Shown: positions 57,262-64,000 of the stretch, piece after piece | Position numbering within the stretch: position 1 is the first letter of the stretch | Layout: each line of letters begins with the position of its first letter | NCBI GenBank assembly: GCA_016790815.1 | Contig: JAEUOG010000045.1 | Coordinates: 1-64,000 of the forward strand | Origin: Dechloromonas sp. | GTDB lineage: Bacteria > Pseudomonadota > Gammaproteobacteria > Burkholderiales > Rhodocyclaceae | Direction of reading: 5' to 3' | Length of the DNA stretch: 64,000 bases | The notes under the pieces: model-generated | The model's database searches: none | Seen by the model: the letters and a program-made list of their open reading frames with translations, nothing else | Told to the model about the DNA's origin: nothing | Program-made: the position numbers and the translations under genes

Positions 57262-58527
57262 GTGCCGTTCGGCTTCTACATCATCATGGCCGCGCAGTTC
57301 TTTTCTGCGCTCGCCGACAACGCCCTGCTGATTGCCGCCATCGCCGCCCTGCGCGAGATGCAGGCGCCGTCGGAATACGAACCGCTTCTCAAGACCTTCT
57401 TCACCGTTTCATATGTCGTTCTGGCCGCCTTCGTGGGCGCCTTTGCCGATTCGATGGCCAAGGGCCGGGTCATGCTGATCAGCAACGGCATCAAGATCAT
57501 CGGCTGCAGCATGATGTTCTTCGGCGCCCACCCGCTGCTTGCCTATGCCGTCGTCGGCCTCGGCGCAGCCGCCTACTCGCCGGCCAAGTACGGCATCCTG
57601 ACCGAATACCTGCCGCATCGCCTGCTCGTCGTCGCCAACGGCTGGATCGAAGGCCTGACCGTGGGTGCCATCATCCTCGGCGTGGTCATTGGTGGCACGC
57701 TGATCCGCCCGGATGTTGCACAGTACATTCTCAGCTTCGATTTTCCGTTGCTCGACACGGGTGTCGATACGGTTGGCGAGATGGCCCTCTCCGTGATCGC
57801 CGTGCTATACATCCTTGCTGCGCTGTTTAACCTCTATATCCCGGACACCGGGGTGGATCACAAGGTACTCAAAAAGAACCCGATCTACCTGATCCACGAA
57901 TTCAATCACTGCCTGGGCTTGCTCTGGCGTGACCGCCTCGGCCAGATCTCACTGGCTGTTACCACACTGTTCTGGGGTGCCGGCGCAACGCTGCAGTTCA
58001 TCGTGATCAAATGGTCGGAGACCGCCCTGGGTCTCGGACTGTCCAAATCCTCGATGCTGCAGGGCGTGGTTGCTGTGGGCGTTGCCGTCGGTGCCATAGC
58101 GGCCGCCAAGTTCATCACGCTGCGTAAATCCGTGCAGGTCATTCCGCTCGGCATTGCCATGGGACTGATCGTGCTGGCCATGAATTTCGTGCATGAAATA
58201 TGGCTGGCCGTCCCGTTGCTCATCCTCATCGGTGGCCTCTCCGGCTTCTTCGTCGTGCCGATGAATGCCCTGCTCCAGCACCGTGGCCACATCCTGATGG
58301 GTGCCGGGCACTCGATCGCCGTGCAGAACTTCAACGAAAATATTTCCATCCTGGTCATGACCGGGCTGTACTACCTCATGATCAAGATGGACTTGTCGAT
58401 CTACTGGGTTGTCACGATGTTCGGGCTGTTCGTCAGCGGCCTGATGTACCTCATCCGCCAGCGCCATATCGAGAACCAGAAGCAGCAGGACGACGTCCAG
58501 CATCTGGACGACTCAGCGCACCATTGA
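57262..58527 (+). CDS. lplT: lysophospholipid transporter LplT
   Basis: Major-facilitator protein that flips lysophospholipids inward for reacylation. The 421 residues start, by family comparison, at GTG 57262 (MPFGFYIIMAAQFFSALADN) and span about 11-12 membrane helices. Characteristic stretches are GLGAAAYSPAKYGILTEYLP and VVPMNALLQHRGH. The ORF continues upstream, but the promoter-like TTGCGC-TATAAA pair at 57200-57227 lies inside that extension. The Aas acyltransferase partner is not in the window. Confidence 0.87.
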   Translation: MPFGFYIIMAAQFFSALADNALLIAAIAALREMQAPSEYEPLLKTFFTVSYVVLAAFVGAFADSMAKGRVMLISNGIKIIGCSMMFFGAHPLLAYAVVGLGAAAYSPAKYGILTEYLPHRLLVVANGWIEGLTVGAIILGVVIGGTLIRPDVAQYILSFDFPLLDTGVDTVGEMALSVIAVLYILAALFNLYIPDTGVDHKVLKKNPIYLIHEFNHCLGLLWRDRLGQISLAVTTLFWGAGATLQFIVIKWSETALGLGLSKSSMLQGVVAVGVAVGAIAAAKFITLRKSVQVIPLGIAMGLIVLAMNFVHEIWLAVPLLILIGGLSGFFVVPMNALLQHRGHILMGAGHSIAVQNFNENISILVMTGLYYLMIKMDLSIYWVVTMFGLFVSGLMYLIRQRHIENQKQQDDVQHLDDSAHH

Positions 58528-58541
58528 TTTACACCGCTCCC

Positions 58542-58573
58542 GCGGTCAACCGGAAAAAACAGGCAAAAATCAA
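58542..58573 (+). repeat. junction sequence copy C (inverted, non-coding)
   Basis: In the 61-base gap after lplT, GCGGTCAACCGGAAA is identical to the alr 3' end. After one indel, GGCAAAAATCAA matches the radA start in 11 of 12 bases. The orientation is opposite to copies A and B, so lplT is flanked by inverted copies. Confidence 0.6.
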
Positions 58574-58588
58574 CGTTGCTGAAGCTGC

Positions 58589-59383
58589 CTAGAACGGCAG
58601 TTCGGGGGACGCCGCATCGCGCAGCAAACGGCGAGCGAAGAGCAAGTCTTCCCAGGCCTTGGCCTTGTCCGGCAAATTGCGCAGCAGGTAAGCCGGGTGA
58701 TAGGTCACCACCATTGGAATCCCCGCGTATTCGTAACGCTTGCCACGCAGGGTGGCCAGCGACTTATCGTCGTGCAGTACGGCATGGACGGCCGCCTTGC
58801 CCAGCAGCACAATGATCTTCGGCTTGAGCAGTGCGATCTGCCGTTCCAGATACGGCCGACAGGCCGCCATTTCGGCCGCCTCCGGCGTCCGGTTTCCGGG
58901 CGGGCGGCATTTCACCGCATTGGCGATATAAACCCGATCGCCGCGCGCGATATCGAGCGCGGCCAGCATGGCATCAAGCAGCTTGCCGGCCTGGCCAACG
59001 AAAGGTTCGCCCTTGACGTCCTCCTCGGCCCCCGGCCCTTCGCCGATGAACAGCCAGTCCGGATTGAGATCACCAACGCCGAGCACGGCCTGTTTGCGTT
59101 GCTCACAGAGCTGGCAGGCGCGGCATTCGGCAACCTGGTTCGCCAATTCCGGCCAGCCTAGATTATTGACCGGTGATATCGGGCGCAACGCAACCGCAGG
59201 CGCTGGCCTAGGCAACGGGGCAGGTTCCGGAGCTATGGCAGGTGCCGCTCCTGGCACCGGCGCACAGGCTTCCACTTCGACCACGGCGGCCTCGACAGGC
59301 GGTGTGCTCGGCTCTGTATCGCGCAACACCCAGATCGGCGTTATGCCCATCTCGACCAGCATCTGCTCGCGGCTTAGACTCAC
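58589..59383 (-). CDS. uracil-DNA glycosylase, family 4
   Basis: A 264-residue 4Fe-4S uracil-DNA glycosylase. It begins with a cytoplasmic Ala/Pro-rich extension (about 25-70), then C-x2-C in ECRACQLCEQRK, GEGPGAEEDVKGEPFVGQAG, CRPPGNRTP, and the catalytic VTYHPAYLLRN. The GEGPG motif separates it from the family-5 enzyme at 2700-3347. The gene overlaps rimI by 4 bases; the order tsaB-rimI-udg is common in Betaproteobacteria. Confidence 0.94.
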   Translation of the reverse strand: MSLSREQMLVEMGITPIWVLRDTEPSTPPVEAAVVEVEACAPVPGAAPAIAPEPAPLPRPAPAVALRPISPVNNLGWPELANQVAECRACQLCEQRKQAVLGVGDLNPDWLFIGEGPGAEEDVKGEPFVGQAGKLLDAMLAALDIARGDRVYIANAVKCRPPGNRTPEAAEMAACRPYLERQIALLKPKIIVLLGKAAVHAVLHDDKSLATLRGKRYEYAGIPMVVTYHPAYLLRNLPDKAKAWEDLLFARRLLRDAASPELPF

Positions 59384-59841
59384 CCTAATTCCTTGTCAAA
59401 AATCAGGGCATCCTCGCGCCCGATCACCGCCGGATAATAGCCTTTTCGCACGCCGATCTGCTGAAACCCGAAGTGGCGATACAACTCGACAGCCCGCTCG
59501 TTGGAAGGACGGACCTCCAGAAACAACTTGGTCGCGCCCCCCAATCGGGCGCACTCCATGGCATGGCGCAGCATCCGCGCGCCGTAGCCCTGCCCCTGAT
59601 AGCGCTTGCAGACGCCAATGGTCAGCAGATGCGCCTCGTCGATGACACGCATGACCACCGAAAAACCAATCAGCTCACCCCCCACGCGCAGCACCCAGAC
59701 GCTGTAGCCGGCGGTCAGGGAATCGGCAAAATTGCCGCGCGACCACGGAAAGACCTGCAGGGTGGCTTCGAGCGCGGCCACCGCATCGAGGTCGCGCTCG
59801 TTCATCGGAAAAAACTCGGCCGGAATGCTCAATGCGTTCAA
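59380..59841 (-). CDS. rimI: ribosomal protein S18-alanine N-acetyltransferase RimI
   Basis: GNAT acetyltransferase that acetylates the N-terminal alanine of ribosomal protein S18. The 153-residue protein carries the acetyl-CoA loop ICKRYQGQGYGARML-type sequence (VCKRYQGQGYGARML) and LFLEVRPSNERAVELYRHFGF. It overlaps tsaB by 4 bases, the tsaB-rimI pair being widespread. Confidence 0.94.
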   Translation of the reverse strand: MNALSIPAEFFPMNERDLDAVAALEATLQVFPWSRGNFADSLTAGYSVWVLRVGGELIGFSVVMRVIDEAHLLTIGVCKRYQGQGYGARMLRHAMECARLGGATKLFLEVRPSNERAVELYRHFGFQQIGVRKGYYPAVIGREDALIFDKELG

Positions 59842-60527
59842 GCCCGCCCGCCTTCACTGAGCCGTTCGGCCACCGTCTTGGCGACCTTGTCGCGGACGTA
59901 GAGCGGCGCTGCCAGCGCGGCATCGATGCCTTCGCCACGGCCGACGCGCGGCGTAGCCAATCGAGTCAGGGCCGCGGCGGTCGGCAGAATAGCCGCCTGA
60001 ACCGGAATACCGGCGGCGCCAAGGCGCTCAGCCAGCGCGGGATAAGCAGCGATAGCGTTGCCGCAGGCAATCCAGCCCGGCTCGCTCGGCAGCGCGACCG
60101 CATCGGGTGCTGATACGCGAATTTCACCGTGCAACACGTATGCCCCATCAATCAGGCGGTAGCTACCCGAATACACCTCGTTCATACGTGCATCGAGCAA
60201 GGCCAGAATCCGCTCGCCGCCAGCCAGCGAGGCCATGGCTTCAAGGCTGGTTACCGGGATCAGCGGCAGATTGGCCGCAACGGCCAGCCCCTGCGCCGCC
60301 CCGCAGGCCACGCGCAAACCGGTAAAGGCGCCAGGACCAACGCCAAAGGCAATCGCATCGAGTTGCCCGACCTTTACCCCGGCGTCGGCCAACAGTTCGC
60401 GAACCAGCGGCAACAGCGTTTCGGAGTGTGATTTTCCCGGCGGGCAGGTGCGTTCGGATACCACGCCATCGCGCCACAGAGCGCAGGAGCCTAGTTCGGT
60501 CGATGTTTCAAGGGCGAGGATCAGCAT
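59838..60527 (-). CDS. tsaB: tRNA threonylcarbamoyladenosine biosynthesis protein TsaB
   Basis: TsaB forms the TsaD-TsaB-TsaE complex that makes t6A37 in tRNAs. The 229 residues start MLILALETSTELGSCALW, an ASKHA-fold N terminus, and contain GVGPGAFTGLRVACGAAQGL. A longer upstream frame is basic and not family-like; ATG 60527 fits. It lies 43 bases from the small secreted protein gene on the same strand. Confidence 0.95.
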   Translation of the reverse strand: MLILALETSTELGSCALWRDGVVSERTCPPGKSHSETLLPLVRELLADAGVKVGQLDAIAFGVGPGAFTGLRVACGAAQGLAVAANLPLIPVTSLEAMASLAGGERILALLDARMNEVYSGSYRLIDGAYVLHGEIRVSAPDAVALPSEPGWIACGNAIAAYPALAERLGAAGIPVQAAILPTAAALTRLATPRVGRGEGIDAALAAPLYVRDKVAKTVAERLSEGGRA

Positions 60528-60570
60528 GTGCCGGCATTTTACCGGAGGCACGGCCGTCCCGTCCCGTGAT

Positions 60571-60894
60571 TCAGTCCCGACGCCAGCCGCGGCCCTCGCC
60601 CCGACGTTCGCCTTGCTCGCCCCAACTGCGCTGCTCGCGCTGATCCTGCCAGGCGCGCTGCTCGCGCATCTCGTCGCGCAAACGACGGCGATCTTCCTGC
60701 GGCACATCACGCCAGCGTGGAGCCCCTTCCTCGCGACGGATTTCACGTTCCTGCTGCCAGTGCTCACGCATCTGCTGGCGCAACTGGCGCCGGTCTTCCG
60801 GCGGCAGGTCACGCCAGTAACCTTGCGCCCAGACGCCACCGGCCGAACCAAGCAGGCTCAGCAGCAACAGACAAAGGGCGAGAGGACGTTTCAT
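60571..60894 (-). CDS. small secreted protein with two repeats (DUF3106/Spy-like)
   Basis: A 107-residue predicted periplasmic protein. A signal peptide (MKRPLALCLLLLSLLGS, cleavage after VWAQ) is followed by two copies of a W-R-D-(L/V)-P-x-E-D-R-R-x-L-R motif at about 28-45 and 60-75. An Arg/Glu/Gln-rich tail ends GWRRD. The layout recalls DUF3106 and CpxP/Spy-like periplasmic helical proteins, but I cannot assign a function. It is divergent from the response regulator at 61054 across 159 bases and may be one of its targets. Confidence 0.75.
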   Translation of the reverse strand: MKRPLALCLLLLSLLGSAGGVWAQGYWRDLPPEDRRQLRQQMREHWQQEREIRREEGAPRWRDVPQEDRRRLRDEMREQRAWQDQREQRSWGEQGERRGEGRGWRRD

Positions 60895-61053
60895 GGCAAT
60901 CGGTGCGACAGTGGTTTCAGACGGAATCATTGTCCATCTGGCGGCGCCGGACAAGCGCGTCGAAGTGTAAGAATATGTTTCCCGGCAGGGCTGTGACAAT
61001 CCTTGTTACCATTCAGCACGTTCCATTCACTGTCCGCCATTATCCTAACCAGC

Positions 61054-61779
61054 ATGAACGAACAACACCAACACATCCTCGTCGTCGATGACGATGCCCG
61101 TCTGCGTGACCTGCTGGTTCGCTACCTTGGCGAACAGGGCTTCGAGGTCAAGGCCGCGGCCGATGGCCAGCAGATGGACAAGCTGCGCGCCCGCGAACAC
61201 TATCACCTGATCGTCCTCGACCTCATGATGCCGGGCGAAGACGGCCTGACCATCTGCCGCCGCCTGCGCGGCCAGGGCGACCGGACACCGATCATCATGC
61301 TGACCGCCAAGGGCGACGAGATCGACCGTATCGTTGGCCTCGAAATGGGCGCCGACGACTACCTGCCCAAGCCCTTCAACCCGCGCGAACTGCTCGCCCG
61401 CATCCATGCCGTCCTGCGCCGTCAGGGCAGCCGCCCGCCCGGCGCGCCGGAGGATGAAGAGGAAAAGATCCGGTTCGGCAACATCGAAGTTGATCTTGCC
61501 GCCCGTACGCTGACCCGCGGCAATGAACTGCAGACACTCACCACCGGCGAATTTGCCGTGCTCAAGGTGCTGCTCCAGCACCCGCGCCAGCCGTTGTCGC
61601 GCGACAAACTCATGACCCTGGCCCGCGGCCGCGAACAAGGCCCTTTCGACCGCGCCATCGACGTTCAGGTGTCGCGGCTGCGCAAGCTGATCGAGCCTGA
61701 TCCGGCCCAGCCGCGCTACCTGCAGACGGTCTGGGGATTCGGCTACGTCTTTGTGCCGGACGGCGCCGCCAAGGAATAA
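61054..61779 (+). CDS. ompR: OmpR-type response regulator
   Basis: DNA-binding output of an EnvZ/OmpR two-component system. The 241-residue protein begins MNEQHQHILVVDDDARLRD. The phospho-acceptor is Asp56 (VLDLMMPGEDG), with Asp12/Asp13 and the Lys in DDYLPKPFNPREL completing the receiver. A winged-helix C-terminal domain follows (LTTGEFAVLKVLL, DVQVSRLRKLIEPD, VWGFGYVFVP). The frame upstream of 61054 is not needed. It is 11 bases from the kinase gene. Confidence 0.93.
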   Translation: MNEQHQHILVVDDDARLRDLLVRYLGEQGFEVKAAADGQQMDKLRAREHYHLIVLDLMMPGEDGLTICRRLRGQGDRTPIIMLTAKGDEIDRIVGLEMGADDYLPKPFNPRELLARIHAVLRRQGSRPPGAPEDEEEKIRFGNIEVDLAARTLTRGNELQTLTTGEFAVLKVLLQHPRQPLSRDKLMTLARGREQGPFDRAIDVQVSRLRKLIEPDPAQPRYLQTVWGFGYVFVPDGAAKE

Positions 61780-61790
61780 TCCGGGTGCTG

Positions 61791-63089
61791 ATGCCGCGCA
61801 CGCTGCTGGCGCGCACCTTCCTGCTGCTCGCCATGCTCGTGCTGCTGACCACGGCAGCCTGGCTCAGCCTGTTCCGCTACATCGACGCCGAACCGCGGGC
61901 GCGTGAAACTGCCCAGCTGGCGGCTTCTGCGGTCAACCTCATTCGCGCCTCGCTTTTCGCCGCGGCACCGGATAAGCGACTGGGGCTGTTCACCGAATTC
62001 TCCACCCGGGAAGGCATTCGCCTGTTGCCGGCCGAGCCTGAAGACAGGATCGAGGCGCTGCCCGATTCGCGCTTCATCCGCCTCCTGCAGCGCGAGCTGA
62101 ACGCTCGCCTGGGCGAGCACACGCGGATCGCCGCCAGTGTCGACGAGGTTTCCGGCTTCTGGGTCAGTTTTCGTCTCGATGACGCCGATGATGAGGAATA
62201 CTGGCTGGTCCTGCCACGCGAGCGCGCTGCCCGCGACTTCGCCAGCCCCTGGCTGCTCTGGGGCCTGCTTGCCGTGGCGCTGGCCCTGGCCGTCGCCTGG
62301 ATCATTGCCTCACGCATCAGCCGGCCGCTCAAGGCCATGGCGAAATCCGCCGAGACCGTCGGGCGCGGCCAGAAGCCGGCGCCCCTGCCCGAGGATGGCG
62401 CCGAAGAACTCAGCAGACTGGCCGTTGCCTTCAACACCATGGCAGCCGACCTCGAACGCCATGAAAAGGACCGGTCCGAAGTGTTGGCCGGTATTTCGCA
62501 CGACCTGCGCACCCCGCTCACCCGCTTGCGTCTGGAGGCGGAAATGAGCGTCGCCGACAGTGCCCGACAAGCGGTCGTGTCGGACATCGAGCAGATGGAA
62601 GCGGTCATTTCGCAGTTCATGGATTACGCCCGGACGGAATCCGGCGAGGCCCCGGTTGCAACCGATCTCTCCGCCCTGCTCGCCGGCATAGCCGACCGTC
62701 AGCGCTACGTTGGGCACCCGCTGACCACGGCCATCGACGACTTGCCTGAGACGCTGCTCCGGCCGAAAGCGATCACCCGTGCCGTCACCAACCTCATCGA
62801 CAACGCCGTCAAATACGGCGGTGGCGAGATCACGCTGGCCGCTGCTACGGTCAACGGCGAAATTCAGGTCGACATCAGTGACCGCGGCTCCGGCGTTCCG
62901 CCGGACGAGATCGAGCGTCTAAAACGCCCCTTCACCCGGCTCGAAAATGCTCGCACCAACGCGACCGGCACAGGTCTCGGGCTGGCCATCGTCGAGCGCA
63001 TCGCCCGGCTGCATGAAGGGCGCCTCGATCTGCTGCCCAACCCCGGCGGCGGCCTGCTCGTTCGCCTCGTGCTGCCGATCAGGCGCTGA
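61791..63089 (+). CDS. envZ: EnvZ-type sensor histidine kinase
   Basis: A 432-residue inner-membrane kinase. It has two membrane helices (about 8-28 and 152-170) around a periplasmic region of about 120 residues, a HAMP domain (SRISRPLKAMAKSAETVGRG), the phospho-acceptor His in LAGISHDLRTPLTRLR, and a HATPase domain (NLIDNAVKYGG, DRGSGVPPDE, GTGLGLAIVERI). An in-frame GTG at 61785 would add two residues. The 3' end overlaps convergent thpR by 11 bases. Confidence 0.93.
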   Translation: MPRTLLARTFLLLAMLVLLTTAAWLSLFRYIDAEPRARETAQLAASAVNLIRASLFAAAPDKRLGLFTEFSTREGIRLLPAEPEDRIEALPDSRFIRLLQRELNARLGEHTRIAASVDEVSGFWVSFRLDDADDEEYWLVLPRERAARDFASPWLLWGLLAVALALAVAWIIASRISRPLKAMAKSAETVGRGQKPAPLPEDGAEELSRLAVAFNTMAADLERHEKDRSEVLAGISHDLRTPLTRLRLEAEMSVADSARQAVVSDIEQMEAVISQFMDYARTESGEAPVATDLSALLAGIADRQRYVGHPLTTAIDDLPETLLRPKAITRAVTNLIDNAVKYGGGEITLAAATVNGEIQVDISDRGSGVPPDEIERLKRPFTRLENARTNATGTGLGLAIVERIARLHEGRLDLLPNPGGGLLVRLVLPIRR

Positions 63090-63675
63090 GGCCAGCCGTC
63101 AGCGGAAACTCGCCGATTATCCGGTAGGACGAGCCGAGCGCCGACAGCGTCGAGCGCACCAGCACGAAATGGGCGTTTCGCCAGACCAAGGGTGCTATCG
63201 CTGGCAGCGGGCGACGTTCAGTCGGTGCAGTCGCCTCCGGCACGCGGCGGACCAGCGTGACATGCGGCACGAAATCCCGGCCCTCGCCACCGACGCGAAA
63301 TCCCGCCCGCGCCAGCGCCTTGCGCAACTGGACTGAAAGCTCGCCCAACGCTGCAACGGGTGTCCCGCATCCAGCCCAGATCAAATGGTTGTGCGACCAG
63401 AAACCGAGCTGGTCGATGCCGATGGCGAACGGTGCGACGCGAACACTGGCTGCGGCGGACGCCAGATCAGGCAAACGCGCCTCGGCAACGTTGCCGAGGA
63501 AAGCCAGCGTCAGGTGGATGGTGTCGCGCCGGGTGGCGCGTCCGCCAAAGGCCAGGGCGGCGTTGTCGGCGATGGTGCCGAGGCGCTCGGCCACCTCAGG
63601 CGATGGCCAGAGGGCGAAGAAAACTCTGGCCGTAGCCGGTTTGGGCGGTTTCTGGTTTTGGCGCTCAGCCGACAC
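63079..63675 (-). CDS. thpR: RNA 2',3'-cyclic phosphodiesterase (ThpR/LigT)
   Basis: Two-histidine phosphoesterase of about 198 residues. Both catalytic H-x-T-x motifs are present: [11 protein letters not shown] and [11 protein letters not shown]. coli ThpR opens 2',3'-cyclic phosphates; its cellular RNA target is unclear. The GTG at 63675, 11 bases inside the end of ispF, is the best start; the longer frame is Arg/Ser-rich and out of family. Confidence 0.9.
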   Translation of the reverse strand: MSAERQNQKPPKPATARVFFALWPSPEVAERLGTIADNAALAFGGRATRRDTIHLTLAFLGNVAEARLPDLASAAASVRVAPFAIGIDQLGFWSHNHLIWAGCGTPVAALGELSVQLRKALARAGFRVGGEGRDFVPHVTLVRRVPEATAPTERRPLPAIAPLVWRNAHFVLVRSTLSALGSSYRIIGEFPLTAGLSA

Positions 63676-64000
63676 GTTCCACCAGCGCGATGGCCTGCGC
63701 TTCGATGGCCTCCTCGCGACCGAGGTAACCGAGGCGCTCGTTGGTCTTGCCCTTGATATTGACGCAGTCGGCGGCAATGCCGAGGTCGGCGGCAACGTTG
63801 GCGACCATCGCCGCGGCGTGCGGGGCGAGCTTGGGCTGCTGGGCGATCAACGTCGCATCGACATTGACCGGCCGCCAGCCGCGTTCGGCCAATAGTGCAA
63901 CGGCGGCGCGCAGAAGAACGCGGCTGTCGGCACCTTTGTAACGCGGGTCGGTATCGGGAAAATGGCGGCCGATGTCGCCGAACCCGACGGCGCCGAGCAG
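63665..64000 (-). CDS. ispF: 2-C-methyl-D-erythritol 2,4-cyclodiphosphate synthase, 3' part
   Basis: The last 111 residues of IspF, which closes the cyclodiphosphate ring in the MEP isoprenoid pathway. The frame runs off the right edge. Visible signatures are [29 protein letters not shown], and [17 protein letters not shown], with [21 protein letters not shown] at the C terminus. The N-terminal metal-binding Asp and His lie outside the window. ispD, often upstream, cannot be seen. Confidence 0.95.
   Translation of the reverse strand: MLGAVGFGDIGRHFPDTDPRYKGADSRVLLRAAVALLAERGWRPVNVDATLIAQQPKLAPHAAAMVANVAADLGIAADCVNIKGKTNERLGYLGREEAIEAQAIALVERVG

Noticed and set aside
59838-60851. Longer TsaB frame with a 108-residue basic N terminus
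   Set aside because: The extension is Arg/Ser/Cys-rich, overlaps the small secreted protein gene in another frame, and TsaB homologues begin MLILALETS.

Overview
This window looks like chromosomal core sequence from a Betaproteobacterium, most likely order Rhodocyclales (Dechloromonas/Azonexus-like). That placement is inferred from gene order and protein style, because no rRNA is present. Supporting traits are the rpmF-plsX-fabHDG-acpP-fabF-ygfX-nadB/rpoE-mucD-lepA-lepB-rnc-era-recO-pdxJ-acpS chain, an arginine-type EF-P (Arg32) encoded beside its rhamnosyltransferase EarP, and several c-di-GMP signalling proteins. I see no insertion sequence, prophage, plasmid gene or CRISPR array. Nearly every base is coding, and many junctions overlap by 1-26 bases.

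Layout. 1-5.1 kb: tRNA-Gly/Cys/Gly cluster, pgsA, uvrC, a family-5 uracil-DNA glycosylase, earP and efp. 5.1-12.5 kb (minus strand): lepA-lepB-DUF4845-rnc-era-recO-pdxJ-acpS-nagZ, a translation/envelope/ribosome-biogenesis operon. 12.5-15.3 kb (minus): rpoE-rseC-mucD-glutaredoxin, an envelope-stress operon with no rseA or rseB between sigma factor and protease. 15.4-17 kb: nadB, divergent from rpoE. 17-23.5 kb (minus): yceD-rpmF, then plsX-fabH-fabD-fabG-acpP-fabF-ygfX for fatty-acid and phospholipid synthesis. 23.6-27.8 kb: a Maf protein and an RsmI-like methylase facing sppA, a Rieske protein, a HAD phosphatase and rluC. 27.8-36.5 kb: rne with a long leader, low-Mr phosphatase, uvrB, an aminotransferase, and an unusual membrane protein joining a cytoplasmic N-terminal module to an AsmA-like region. 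36.5-44 kb: tRNA-Asn, moaA, typA, a truncated haemoglobin, a membrane diguanylate cyclase and a YgiQ-type radical SAM protein.

44.1-49 kb is the most distinctive block. It holds a STAS protein, a metallo-beta-lactamase-fold protein with an altered HxHxDH motif, a CHASE2-SpoIIE phosphatase, and, converging on these, a FecR protein and an OmpA-like lipoprotein. An RsbW-like HATPase follows. Together these form a plausible envelope-linked partner-switching circuit. 49-64 kb carries a large FtsX-type permease without its ATPase, a GGDEF-EAL protein, radA, alr, a LysR regulator, lplT, a family-4 uracil-DNA glycosylase, rimI, tsaB, a small secreted repeat protein divergent from an OmpR/EnvZ-type two-component pair, thpR and the 3' part of ispF. 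Three copies of a short sequence matching the alr-stop/radA-start junction lie around lplT and look like a rearrangement scar.

Three small or mis-started genes deserve note: rpmF is only 59 codons, fabF and yceD probably start with TTG, and nadB, ygfX, the Rieske gene, the CHASE2 gene, lplT and thpR probably start with GTG.
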